From Pelagibacterales bacterium SAG-MED41 (GTDB taxonomy: Bacteria; Pseudomonadota; Alphaproteobacteria; Pelagibacterales; Pelagibacteraceae), in contig JACWEJ010000003.1 in the NCBI GenBank assembly GCA_014653545.1, positions 1-64,000 of the forward strand: 64,000 bases of DNA, given 5' to 3'. This document shows positions 36,537 through 47,836 of the stretch, piece after piece; position 1 is the stretch's first letter; each line of letters begins with the position of its first letter. The notes under the pieces are model-generated. The model was not told where the DNA came from. It was given only the letters and a program-made list of their open reading frames with translations, and did no database searches. The translations under genes were made by a program, and so were the position numbers.

Positions 36537-37067
36537 TCAAACGAGCTTTTTTCTTAATTTTGTTGATGAGATTACTATAGGTTTATTTTTGATAAAAGTA
36601 ATTTTATTTTTATAGTATTTAGTCACAGTTGATTTACTACCTTTTCTATCATATCCCTTTCTAGAAAAAACAATTAATTTTGTTAATTTAACTATTTTTT
36701 TCCAGTCTTTCCACTTGTGAAAATTTATTAAATTATCCGACCCAATAATAAAGTAGATGTTTTTAAGTTTTTTTCTATTAACCAAATAATTTATTATATT
36801 AATGCTTCTTGAAGAATTTACTCTCTTATCTAAGTGCATAACTTGAATTTTTTTGATCCCTTTAGTTAGTGCTTTGGCTTTTTTCAATCTTTGAGAAAGA
36901 GAATAGTAAGGATTATCTTTAAAAGGATTTTTTTTTGTTACAATCCATAATACTTTACTAAGCTTGAGCTTTTTTATTGCAATTTTTGTTATAGTAATAT
37001 GTCCTTTGTGAGCTGGATCAAAAGTACCTCCTACTAATCCAATGGTTTTATTCGAGGCTTTTACCAT
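36537..37067 (-). CDS. nadD: nicotinate-nucleotide adenylyltransferase
   Basis: GLVGGTFDPAHKGHITI, IIGSDNLINFHKWKDW. Confidence 0.92.
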   Translation of the reverse strand: MVKASNKTIGLVGGTFDPAHKGHITITKIAIKKLKLSKVLWIVTKKNPFKDNPYYSLSQRLKKAKALTKGIKKIQVMHLDKRVNSSRSINIINYLVNRKKLKNIYFIIGSDNLINFHKWKDWKKIVKLTKLIVFSRKGYDRKGSKSTVTKYYKNKITFIKNKPIVISSTKLRKKLV

Positions 37068-37070
37068 CGT

Positions 37071-38312
37071 TTATCGTCTAATAATTCCATTTCCAGAAAC
37101 TAAATATTTGTAAGACGTTAATTGATTTATCCCAACAGGTCCTCTTGGTGGAAGTTTATTAGTAGAGATTCCGATTTCTCCTCCAAAACCAAATTCTCCT
37201 CCATCTGCAAATTGAGTCGACACATTATGCATTGCAATTGAGCTGTTAACTCCATTTAAAAAAATTTGAGCATTTTTTTTATTATTGGTAATAATGCTGT
37301 CTGTATGCATTGTTCCATATTTTAAAATATGCTTAACACCTTCTTTGACATTCTTTACAGTTTTAATTGATATGATCGAGTCTAAATATTCTGTTCTCCA
37401 ATCTTTTTCCTTTGCTAACTTAAGTTTACCATTAAATAATTTATTAATTTTACCATCTACTCTTACTTCGCATCCTGAATTTACAAGAGAATTAATTATT
37501 TCTTTTGCGTGAGAGTTAATAGCCTTTTCATCAATTAATAATGTTTCAACTGCACCGCATATACTAGTTCTTCTCATTTTGGCATTAATGATTATTTTTC
37601 TTGCCATATTAAGATTAGCTGTTTTATCAACAAATATGTGACATAACCCTTCAAGGTGACCTATAACGTGAACGTTTGAAAACCTTTGAACTTTGTCCAC
37701 TAATCCTTTCCCACCTCTTGGCACTATAACATCAATGTAGTCACTCATTTTTGATAATAAATTATCTACAATTTTTCTATTTTTATTTTCAATAAATTGT
37801 ACACAATTTTTGTTAATATTATTTTTTTTTAAAGCATCTCTAAAAAGATTGGCTAAAATTTTATTTGAATTAAATGCTTCTGATCCTCCACGTAAAATTG
37901 AGCAGTTACCTGATTTAAGACACAAAGCTGCAACATCCGCCGTTACATTAGGTCTACTTTCATAAATAACTCCAATTACCCCAATCGGTGTTGATATTTT
38001 TTTAATTTTTAACTTATTTGGTCTTTGCCATTGTTCAATGACTCTTCCGATCGGATCTTTAAACTTTGTGATTTCACGTATTGAATATCTCATTCCATCA
38101 ATACGTTTGTCATTAAGAATTAATCTATCTACAAGATGTTTTCTTTTAACATTTTTAACATCTTTTCGATTTTCTTGAATGATTCTTTTTTTATTTTTAA
38201 GTAAAGATTTATTATAGTCCTCTAAAACTTTTTTAATTTTAGAATGATTGACAGATTTTAAATCTTCAAAAGCTTTTCTAGCTTTTTTTCCAATGGTTTC
38301 TAAATAGCTCAT
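37071..38312 (-). CDS. proA: gamma-glutamyl phosphate reductase
   Basis: GVIGVIYESRPNVTADVAALCLKSGN, EFGFGGEIGISTNKLPPRGPVG. Confidence 0.95.
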   Translation of the reverse strand: MSYLETIGKKARKAFEDLKSVNHSKIKKVLEDYNKSLLKNKKRIIQENRKDVKNVKRKHLVDRLILNDKRIDGMRYSIREITKFKDPIGRVIEQWQRPNKLKIKKISTPIGVIGVIYESRPNVTADVAALCLKSGNCSILRGGSEAFNSNKILANLFRDALKKNNINKNCVQFIENKNRKIVDNLLSKMSDYIDVIVPRGGKGLVDKVQRFSNVHVIGHLEGLCHIFVDKTANLNMARKIIINAKMRRTSICGAVETLLIDEKAINSHAKEIINSLVNSGCEVRVDGKINKLFNGKLKLAKEKDWRTEYLDSIISIKTVKNVKEGVKHILKYGTMHTDSIITNNKKNAQIFLNGVNSSIAMHNVSTQFADGGEFGFGGEIGISTNKLPPRGPVGINQLTSYKYLVSGNGIIRR

Positions 38313-40407
<2,095 letters not shown>

Positions 40408-40415
40408 TTATAGAT

Positions 40416-40670
40416 TTAATTAGGGATAACAGAAACAAATGTTCTGTTTAATTTAGATTTTTTGAATTTTACTTTACCTTTAACTAAGGAAAATATGGAA
40501 TGATCCTTACCCATACCTACATTATCACCTGGGTGTATTTTAGTGCCTCTTTGTCTTACGATTATATTTCCAGGTATGACTAATTGATCACCGTACTTTT
40601 TAACCCCAAGACGTCTGCCTTTACTATCTCGGCCGTTTTTCGATGATCCACCTGCTTTTTTTGTTGCCAT
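40416..40670 (-). CDS. rpmA: 50S ribosomal protein bL27
   Basis: [27 protein letters not shown]. Confidence 0.96.
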   Translation of the reverse strand: MATKKAGGSSKNGRDSKGRRLGVKKYGDQLVIPGNIIVRQRGTKIHPGDNVGMGKDHSIFSLVKGKVKFKKSKLNRTFVSVIPN

Positions 40671-40679
40671 TTGAATTTC

Positions 40680-41087
40680 CTATTTTTTAGTAACTTTTTT
40701 TTTTTCCACTGTTTCTTTTTTAACAGTTTTTTTTGTTACATTAAACTTTGCTTCATCTATTACTTTTCCATCTTTGGACATAATTTTCGTAATCTGTATT
40801 TTAGAATGTCTTTGTCTATGTCCATTTTTCTTTCGAGAATGTTTTCTTCTTCTTTTGTGAAAAATTAAAACTGTTCGATCTTTGACATTATCAAGAAGTT
40901 TAGCTTCTACAGTTGCTCCATCAATACTTGGGCTGCCAATTTCAGTATTTTTATCGTAATTTAAAAGTAAAACATTTTTAAATTTTATTGTTTCACCAAC
41001 TTTGGCATTTAATTTTTCTATTTCTAATATTTTACTAGCCGAAACTTTGTATTGTTTTCCACCAGTTTCTATAATTGCAAATGACAT
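40680..41087 (-). CDS. rplU: 50S ribosomal protein bL21 with Lys/Thr/Val-rich tail
   Basis: FAIIETGGKQYKVSASK, KRRRKHSRKKNGHRQRHSKIQITKI. Confidence 0.95.
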   Translation of the reverse strand: MSFAIIETGGKQYKVSASKILEIEKLNAKVGETIKFKNVLLLNYDKNTEIGSPSIDGATVEAKLLDNVKDRTVLIFHKRRRKHSRKKNGHRQRHSKIQITKIMSKDGKVIDEAKFNVTKKTVKKETVEKKKVTKK

Positions 41088-41113
41088 AATTTCTCGCTTT
41101 TTTGTTTGAGGGC

Positions 41114-41141
41114 AATATAGCTCTCAAAATTATCAAGTCAA
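41114..41141 (-). promoter_or_regulatory. putative sigma70 promoter of rplU-rpmA-obgE
   Basis: minus strand TTGACT, 16-nt spacer, TATATT. Confidence 0.5.
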
Positions 41142-41151
41142 GATCATTGGA

Positions 41152-41913
41152 CTAAAAATTGTCTTTAAGATCCCTTAATTTGCTGAATATTTCTAGATCT
41201 GAAGCTCCCATCAAATTTAGCTGTTTTTTTACATCCAGATCATCATACCTTAAAAATATATTAGTTTTAATCTCATCTGCTACAGTTGATGGAAGAGTAG
41301 GTTTTCTATTTTTAATTTTTTCAGCAATATCTTCTTTTTTCATTATTAAATATTTATTATTAGGATTAAATTTAATGCAGAATTCTAAATTTTTTTGAGT
41401 ATATTCATGTCCACAGTAAATTTTAGTTTTTTCTGGTAGACTTTTAATTCTATTTAAAGAGTTAAACATTTGCTCATTTGTTCCTTCAAATACTCTTCCA
41501 CATCCTAAAGAAAATAAAGTATCTCCAGTAAAAATAACATTTTCCTCTTTTAAATAAAAAGCAACATGACCTTTTGTGTGGCCTGGAATAAATAAAGTCA
41601 CAAAATTTAAACTTCCTATTTTAAATTCTTGGTTGTCTACTAACAATTTATCTAAACCTGGTATTCTCGCCTTATCACCACTAAATCCAAATATTTTTGC
41701 ATTATATTTATTTTTAAGTTGTTCATTGCCACCAATATGATCGAAGTGGTGATGTGTGTTCAATACGTAATCTAATTTTTTATAATTTTGATTTATAACC
41801 TTATCGCAGGTTGAAAATTCCGATGGATCGATTATAGCTATAGTGTTTGTTTCTTCATCACAAATTAAATAACTATAATTATCATTCAAACAAGGGATAA
41901 TATCTATAATCAT
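41152..41913 (-). CDS. gloB: hydroxyacylglutathione hydrolase (glyoxalase II)
   Basis: NTHHHFDHIGGN, FIPGHTKGHVAFYL, GCGRVFEGT, YCGHEYTQ. Confidence 0.95.
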   Translation of the reverse strand: MIIDIIPCLNDNYSYLICDEETNTIAIIDPSEFSTCDKVINQNYKKLDYVLNTHHHFDHIGGNEQLKNKYNAKIFGFSGDKARIPGLDKLLVDNQEFKIGSLNFVTLFIPGHTKGHVAFYLKEENVIFTGDTLFSLGCGRVFEGTNEQMFNSLNRIKSLPEKTKIYCGHEYTQKNLEFCIKFNPNNKYLIMKKEDIAEKIKNRKPTLPSTVADEIKTNIFLRYDDLDVKKQLNLMGASDLEIFSKLRDLKDNF

Positions 41914-41914
41914 T

Positions 41915-42508
41915 TTATCCTATTAAAAATACTCCAAGTTTAGAAAAAAGATTTTTCATCTCTAAATTACTTTTTTTAATTAGCGAAATTTTATCTTCAT
42001 TTACTCCAATAACTTTTTTAATTGCTATATTTTGACTCTCACAATAATTGAAAAGATCTTTAATTGTACACATATGTAAATTAGGAGTATTAAACCAAGT
42101 ATTTGGTAAAGTCTTTGTAATAGGCATTTTACCAAATAATAATAAGCTTGTTCTCACTTTCCAATAACCAAAGTTTGGTATAGAAACAACTACAGATTTA
42201 CCAATCCTTAATAATTCTCTTAAAACTTTATCTGGTTGATAAAATGCTTGAAGAGTTTGACTCAAAACCACATAATCAAAAGATTGTTTTGGAAACTGAT
42301 AAAGTTCTGTTTCAGCATTTCCTTGAATTACAGGTAATCCTTTATAAATACATTCTTGAACATTATCTTGATTAAGCTCTAATCCTCTGACTTCAATATT
42401 TTTTTCTTTAACCAAAAAGCCCATTAGCGCACCATCCCCACAACCAACATCAAGTACTCTCGTATTGTTAGGTAATAAATCTGCAATTACTTTGAATTCT
42501 TTTTTCAT
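41915..42508 (-). CDS. metW: MetW-like methyltransferase
   Basis: RVLDVGCGDGALMGFL, YVVLSQTLQAFYQPDKVLRELLRIGK; follows metX. Confidence 0.92.
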   Translation of the reverse strand: MKKEFKVIADLLPNNTRVLDVGCGDGALMGFLVKEKNIEVRGLELNQDNVQECIYKGLPVIQGNAETELYQFPKQSFDYVVLSQTLQAFYQPDKVLRELLRIGKSVVVSIPNFGYWKVRTSLLLFGKMPITKTLPNTWFNTPNLHMCTIKDLFNYCESQNIAIKKVIGVNEDKISLIKKSNLEMKNLFSKLGVFLIG

Positions 42509-43632
42509 CTTTTAAATTTTTCATACATCGAGTCTAAAAAACCTTTTAAAGTTTTCAAAAACTCTGGTTCATTTACTAAAAAAGAGTCATGACCCTTATC
42601 AGTTACAATTTCTGAATAAGAGACATCTGCCCCAGAAGAGTTTAGCGCTATAACAATATCTTTATTTTCTTTGGTTGTATAAAGCCAATCAGAAGAAAAC
42701 GAGATAACTAAAAATTTTGTCTTTTGATTCTTAAAAGCCTCAGTAAGACCACCTTTAAATTGTTTAGTTAGATCAAAATAATCCATCGCTCGAGTAATAT
42801 ATAAGATGGAGTTAGCATCAAATCTTTCAACAAAAGAACTGCCTTGATGTCTTAAATAACTTTCAACCTGAAAATCTGCATTGAAACTAAATTCATAATC
42901 TGCTTTTTCTTGAAGTTTTCTTCCAAATTTTTCCTGCATTCCTTGCTCAGATAAATAACTTATATGACCAACCATTCTTGCAACCGAGAGCCCATTTTTT
43001 GGTTGAGTATTCTTTAAAAAGTATTTTCCTTTATCCCAAACAGGATCAGCCATTATTGCTTGACGAGCTAATTCATTCAATGCAATATTTTGTGCACTAT
43101 GACTTGCACTACAAGCAATGGGAATTGCTGAAAAAGTTTTATTAGGAAAAGTTGCGCAAAATTGTAATAATTGCATTCCACCCATAGAACCACCTGTAGC
43201 ACATAAAAGTTTTTCTATTCCAAGGTGATCAAGGAGAGACTCCTGAGCTCTAACAATATCTTTAATTGTAATAACTGGAAAATCTAATCCATATGGATGA
43301 TTGGTATCTTTATTTAAATCACTTGGTCCCCAAGATCCCATACAACCACCAATAACATTTGCACAAATTACAAAATACTTATCCGTATCGATTGCTTTAC
43401 CTGGTCCAACAGCTGAAACCCACCAACCCTCTTTTTTTGTAACGGGGTTAGTGCCCGCAACAAATTGATCTCCTGTTAAAGCGTGAAAAACTAAAATAGC
43501 ATTATCTTTATTCTTATTAAACTTCCCATAAGTTTCGTAGGCTAGGGGGAAATCTTTGATAGTTTTCCCACAGTCAAGCTTTAAAGGCTTGGTGACAGTA
43601 ATCTTATTTATATTCTCAGTTTTTTTATTCAT
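42505..43632 (-). CDS. metX: homoserine O-acetyltransferase
   Basis: FHALTGDQFVAG, GGSMGGMQLLQFC; start proposed at MNKKTENI (43632); track start 43662 lies on the terminator hairpin. Confidence 0.92.
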   Translation of the reverse strand: MNKKTENINKITVTKPLKLDCGKTIKDFPLAYETYGKFNKNKDNAILVFHALTGDQFVAGTNPVTKKEGWWVSAVGPGKAIDTDKYFVICANVIGGCMGSWGPSDLNKDTNHPYGLDFPVITIKDIVRAQESLLDHLGIEKLLCATGGSMGGMQLLQFCATFPNKTFSAIPIACSASHSAQNIALNELARQAIMADPVWDKGKYFLKNTQPKNGLSVARMVGHISYLSEQGMQEKFGRKLQEKADYEFSFNADFQVESYLRHQGSSFVERFDANSILYITRAMDYFDLTKQFKGGLTEAFKNQKTKFLVISFSSDWLYTTKENKDIVIALNSSGADVSYSEIVTDKGHDSFLVNEPEFLKTLKGFLDSMYEKFKR

Positions 43633-43634
43633 CC

Positions 43635-43660
43635 AAAAAAAAAGCCCAGCTAAACTGGGC
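43635..43660 (-). terminator. intrinsic terminator in metX leader
   Basis: minus strand GCCCAG-TTTAG-CTGGGC (43660-43644) followed by T9. Confidence 0.85.
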
Positions 43661-43665
43661 ATTCT

Positions 43666-43720
43666 CCCTTTTTAGCTAAATTTATTATGCGCTCGCAATA
43701 TGGTTAAATCAGCGCGTTAT
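43666..43720 (-). promoter_or_regulatory. SAM-II riboswitch aptamer upstream of metX
   Basis: minus strand gataacgcgctgatttaaccatattgcgagcgcataataaatttagctaaaaaggg, near-identical to the well-known marine SAM-II aptamer (GCGCUGAUUUAACC..UUGC..AGCGC..AUAAA..AGCUAAAAAGGG). Confidence 0.95.
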
Positions 43721-43721
43721 C

Positions 43722-43750
43722 TATTTACTAGATCATCATAAACTTGTCAA
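43722..43750 (-). promoter_or_regulatory. putative sigma70 promoter driving the metX riboswitch
   Basis: minus strand TTGACA, 17-nt spacer, TAAATA, just before the aptamer. Confidence 0.6.
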
Positions 43751-43811
43751 TTTTATATACGATAAAGAATTATAGAAAAACATCATCAATTTATATAATA
43801 AAAGATTAATA

Positions 43812-44894
43812 ATGAGATTACCAAAACCTAAAAGAATTGTAGCTGAAAAGTACGTAGCTGGTCTTAGCCTTTTCAAACAAAAAGTTGCTAAAACAAAATT
43901 ATCAGCAAATGAGTCAGCTTTAGGACCTAGCCCAAAAGCTATTAAAGAATATTTAAAAGTTTCAAAAAACTTTAAAAGATACCCAGATTCAGATGGCACT
44001 TTTTTGAGAAAAATCCTCTCAAAAAAATTTAAGTTAGATGTAAATAGAATAATATTAGGATCTGGATCAGATCAAATTTTTGAATTAGTTTGTAAAGCAT
44101 TTCTTGAAAAAGGAGATGAAGTTATTGTACCAAAATATAGTTTTATAATTTACAGAATTTACAGCAAGGTCAATGGTGCAAAAATTATTTATTCAAAAGA
44201 GGATAATTTTAAAATTTCAGTAAAAGATATTTTAAAAAATGTTACTAGAAAAACAAAGATTGTATTTTTAGCAAATCCTAACAACCCAACTGGGACGTAT
44301 ATTGATAAAAAACAATTGATTACTTTAAGAAGAAAGTTAAGAAGCAATATTCTTTTAGTTGTGGATGATGCTTACTATGAATATGTAAAATCTAAAGATT
44401 ATTCTTCTGGATTAAACTTATTTTCTAATTTTAAGAATGTTGTAATAACAAGAACGTTTTCAAAGATTTATGGTTTAGCAGGATTAAGAGTTGGATGGGG
44501 TTATGCTTCTAAAGATATAATTAATGCTTTAAATAGAATAAAACCACCATTTAATGTTGGTCGACCAGCTTTATTTGCAGCATCAGCAGCAATAAAAGAT
44601 AGCGCTTGGTTAAATAAAGAAATTAAACACGTAAATAATTGGAATAAAATATTATTTAAAGAGTTTAACAAAATGAAAATTATAAAAAACAAAAGTTTTA
44701 CTAATTTTATATTAATTAATTTTGATAAATTAAAAATCAAATCTCAAAAAGTTTTTCAGTTATTAGCTAACTCTGGAATACTTGTAAGAAAAATGGATGT
44801 TTATGGGATCAAAAATTCATTAAGAATAACAATTGGAAAAAGTATAGAAAATAAAAAACTTATTTTTAGAATGCGAAAAATATTAAATGTTTAA
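43812..44894 (+). CDS. hisC: histidinol-phosphate aminotransferase-like (HisC family)
   Basis: KLSANESALGPSPKA, LANPNNPTGTY, RTFSKIYGLAGLRVGWG. Confidence 0.88.
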   Translation: MRLPKPKRIVAEKYVAGLSLFKQKVAKTKLSANESALGPSPKAIKEYLKVSKNFKRYPDSDGTFLRKILSKKFKLDVNRIILGSGSDQIFELVCKAFLEKGDEVIVPKYSFIIYRIYSKVNGAKIIYSKEDNFKISVKDILKNVTRKTKIVFLANPNNPTGTYIDKKQLITLRRKLRSNILLVVDDAYYEYVKSKDYSSGLNLFSNFKNVVITRTFSKIYGLAGLRVGWGYASKDIINALNRIKPPFNVGRPALFAASAAIKDSAWLNKEIKHVNNWNKILFKEFNKMKIIKNKSFTNFILINFDKLKIKSQKVFQLLANSGILVRKMDVYGIKNSLRITIGKSIENKKLIFRMRKILNV

Positions 44895-45783
44895 TAAAAT
44901 AACAGTAATTGGCTGTGGTTTGATCGGTTCCTCTATCCTAAGAGTAATAGAAAAAAAAAATATAGCTAAAGAGATTAATGCTTACGATAAATCAAAAGAG
45001 GTCACTTCTTACCTTGCTAAAAATTTTAAATTCAAAATTTGTGATAATATTACAGAGGCAGTGAATAATGCTGATCTAGTAATTATTTCCTCACCGTTAA
45101 GCAGCTACAAAGAGATATTATCTCAAATTCAATCAAATCTTAAAAAAGGTTCAATTTTAACTGATACAGGTTCAGCTAAAAAAGAAATTAATAAAATTAT
45201 TAAAAAGTCTAGTCTTTCAGATGTAACTTGGATTGCTTCTCATCCAATAGCTGGAACAGAATACAGCGGTCCCGAGTCTGGTTTTGCAGAATTATTTGAA
45301 AAAAGGTGGTGTATTCTTTCAGCCGACGAAAATACTGATAAAAAAGAAATTACAAAACTAGAGAAATTTTGGATAGATTTAGGCAGTAAAATAAAGGTCA
45401 TGTCTTTCGAGCATCACGATTATGTTTTATCCTTAACCAGTCACTTACCACACGCTGTAGCATATAGTATCGTGAAAACAGCAATTAGTGATGATAATAA
45501 ATTTAAAGACGATGTCATTCAATACAGTGCTGGAGGATTAAGAGATTTTACACGAATAGCGGCTTCAGACCCTTTAATGTGGAAAGACATTTTTATTGAT
45601 AATAGTGAAAATATTCTAAAGGTATTAGATAACTATTCTAAAAATCTTGAAGAAATAAAAAGTGCTATTAAAGATAAAGACAGTAAAAAACTTCTAGAAA
45701 TTTTTTCATCTACCAAGAAAGTTAGAAAAGAAATTATTGAAGCTGGTCAAGATACCGAAAAACCAGGATTTGGAAGAAAATAA
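44887..45783 (+). CDS. tyrA: prephenate/arogenate dehydrogenase
   Basis: VIGCGLIGSSILR, SHPIAGTEYSGPESGFAELFE, FTRIAASDPLMWKDIF. Confidence 0.9.
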   Translation: MFNKITVIGCGLIGSSILRVIEKKNIAKEINAYDKSKEVTSYLAKNFKFKICDNITEAVNNADLVIISSPLSSYKEILSQIQSNLKKGSILTDTGSAKKEINKIIKKSSLSDVTWIASHPIAGTEYSGPESGFAELFEKRWCILSADENTDKKEITKLEKFWIDLGSKIKVMSFEHHDYVLSLTSHLPHAVAYSIVKTAISDDNKFKDDVIQYSAGGLRDFTRIAASDPLMWKDIFIDNSENILKVLDNYSKNLEEIKSAIKDKDSKKLLEIFSSTKKVRKEIIEAGQDTEKPGFGRK

Positions 45784-45784
45784 A

Positions 45785-46492
45785 TTAGATAAATTTTTTA
45801 TTTTCCGAGTATATTTTATCTTCTACTTCTTTTAGAAAATCATTTTTTTCTTTGCCAGGCAATATAGGTTCTAAAAAAGAAATATGAATATCACCTGAAA
45901 ATTTCATAAAACTATTTTTAGGCCACACTTTACCAGTATTCAGTGCTACTGGTATACATGGAAGACCAAGAGAATCATAAATTCTTCCAATTCCTTTTTT
46001 AAAAGGAGGTTGTTCACCAAATTTTACTCTAGTTCCTTGTGGAAAAATTAGAAGAGGTCTGTTTTGTTCTTCAATTTTCTTTTTGATTTTGTCAAAAAAA
46101 CTTAAATTTTCTTTGGTAGTAGTTTCTCTAACTATTTCAATTGACCCAATTTTTTTTAGATACCATCCAAACAAAGGGATTTTCAGTAACTCTTTTTTTA
46201 AGATAAAAATAGGAGAGTCTAATGGTATTTGAAGAGCAAAAGTCTCAAACATTGATTGATGTGCAGAAGCAACAAAAAAATTATTTACTTTTTTCAAATT
46301 TTCTAAACCGTGAAAAACTACGTTTGTATTAAGAATTATTTTTAAAATAATAACTATATATTTCGCACTAACCCTACCGAAAAATAATGTATATTTTGCA
46401 GGAAGCAACAAAGTTGGAATAGCCAGAATAAATATTAAAATTAAGCCTGAAAATAAAAAAATATTAAATACTAAAGATTTTAAAAACTGCAT
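45785..46492 (-). CDS. plsC: 1-acyl-sn-glycerol-3-phosphate acyltransferase
   Basis: SAHQSMFE (HX4D/E-like), IFPQGTRVKFGEQP. Confidence 0.88.
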   Translation of the reverse strand: MQFLKSLVFNIFLFSGLILIFILAIPTLLLPAKYTLFFGRVSAKYIVIILKIILNTNVVFHGLENLKKVNNFFVASAHQSMFETFALQIPLDSPIFILKKELLKIPLFGWYLKKIGSIEIVRETTTKENLSFFDKIKKKIEEQNRPLLIFPQGTRVKFGEQPPFKKGIGRIYDSLGLPCIPVALNTGKVWPKNSFMKFSGDIHISFLEPILPGKEKNDFLKEVEDKIYSENKKFI

Positions 46493-47721
46493 TAAGAGTT
46501 AATTAATTTAAGCAAGTCTTGTTTTTTTCTAATATATTTTATTTTATTTTTATTAACTAAAAGTTCGGCAATAAGTGGTCTTGAATTATAATTAGAGGAT
46601 AAAGAAGAACCATATGCTCCTACATTAGTGATTGCCACAAAATCATTTTCACTCATTTTTTGATAATTTTTATAGCTACCAAATTTACATGTGCTTTCAC
46701 ATATCGGGCCAACAAATTCTATTGTTCCTTTTAATTTTGATTTTGATTTTCTAATAGGAATAATTTTATGAACTGCATCGTATAGCGCCGGTCTCATAAA
46801 ATCATTCATACCTGCATCTATGATAATAAAGTCCTTCTTTGCCCCCTTTTTTATATATTGAATTTTACTTAAGAGTATTCCTGTGTCTCCGATAATAGAC
46901 CTTCCGGGTTCAAAAATTATTTTACATTTCAATTTTTTTGCAAGTTTATTAACTGAATCTGAGTATTTTTTTAGATTAATTGGTTTGTCTTTTTCATTAT
47001 ATCTTATCCCAAACCCACCACCTAAATCTAAAAATTTAAGATCAAGCTTAAGTTCTTTTATTAAATTAGACATTACATTTAACATTTTTTTATAAGGAAC
47101 ATCGCTTAATATCTGACTACCTATGTGCACGCTTAAGGCATCCAATTTAATATTTTTGTATTTTTTTATGGATTTATAAAAAGATTTAAAATTCTTTATT
47201 GATAAACCAAATTTATTCTCGGCTTTACCCGTAGATATTTTTTGGTGAGTTTTTGCATCAATGTTCGGGTTTAGACGAAATCCTATTGAGACTTTCTTTC
47301 TTAACTTTCTCGCAATTTTATCAATAAGTTTTGCCTCACTTTCAGACTCGCAATTGATAAGTAAAATTTTTTTATTAATCGCAATTCTTAATTCATCTTC
47401 ATTTTTACCAACGCCAGAAAAGACAACCTTATTTGGTTTAATACCCGCTTTTAAGGCTTTTAATAACTCGCCTCCAGAAACTACATCTGTTCCAGCACCT
47501 AATTTTCCTAAAGTTTTTAAAATGGAAACATTACTATTTGATTTAGCAGCAAAACAAATAAGAGGATTTGTTTTTTTGAAAACTTCCTTAAATCTTAAGA
47601 AGTTATTGATAATCTGATTTTCAGAGTAAAGATAAAAGGGAGTTTTGTTCCGTTTTAAAATATTATTAATTGATAATTTTTCAATAAATAAATTTTTACC
47701 GACATATCTTAAATTTTGCAT
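46492..47721 (-). CDS. lysA: diaminopimelate decarboxylase
   Basis: PLICFAAKSNSN, LDLGGGFGIRY, EPGRSIIGDTG, CESTCKFG. Confidence 0.95.
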   Translation of the reverse strand: MQNLRYVGKNLFIEKLSINNILKRNKTPFYLYSENQIINNFLRFKEVFKKTNPLICFAAKSNSNVSILKTLGKLGAGTDVVSGGELLKALKAGIKPNKVVFSGVGKNEDELRIAINKKILLINCESESEAKLIDKIARKLRKKVSIGFRLNPNIDAKTHQKISTGKAENKFGLSIKNFKSFYKSIKKYKNIKLDALSVHIGSQILSDVPYKKMLNVMSNLIKELKLDLKFLDLGGGFGIRYNEKDKPINLKKYSDSVNKLAKKLKCKIIFEPGRSIIGDTGILLSKIQYIKKGAKKDFIIIDAGMNDFMRPALYDAVHKIIPIRKSKSKLKGTIEFVGPICESTCKFGSYKNYQKMSENDFVAITNVGAYGSSLSSNYNSRPLIAELLVNKNKIKYIRKKQDLLKLINS

Positions 47722-47725
47722 TTTA

Positions 47726-47836
47726 TTATAAAATTATTTTTATATGGTTTAATTTACCTTGATATTTAGGTTCAGATTTTTTTCCGCAACTTATCAAAAC
47801 AAAAATTACTAGAAAAAAAAAGGCTACTAATTTCAT
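47726..47836 (-). CDS. small lipoprotein, LptM/YifL-like (not in ORF track)
   Basis: MKLVAFFFLVIFVLISCGKKSEPKYQGKLNHIKIIL, lipobox L-I-S-C then GKK; ATGA overlap with argH stop; argH-lysA context. Confidence 0.75.
   Translation of the reverse strand: MKLVAFFFLVIFVLISCGKKSEPKYQGKLNHIKIIL

Noticed and set aside
43736-43999. 87-aa minus-strand ORF over the hisC start and the metX promoter
   Set aside because: Mostly antisense to hisC; region better explained by divergent hisC and SAM-II/metX promoters.
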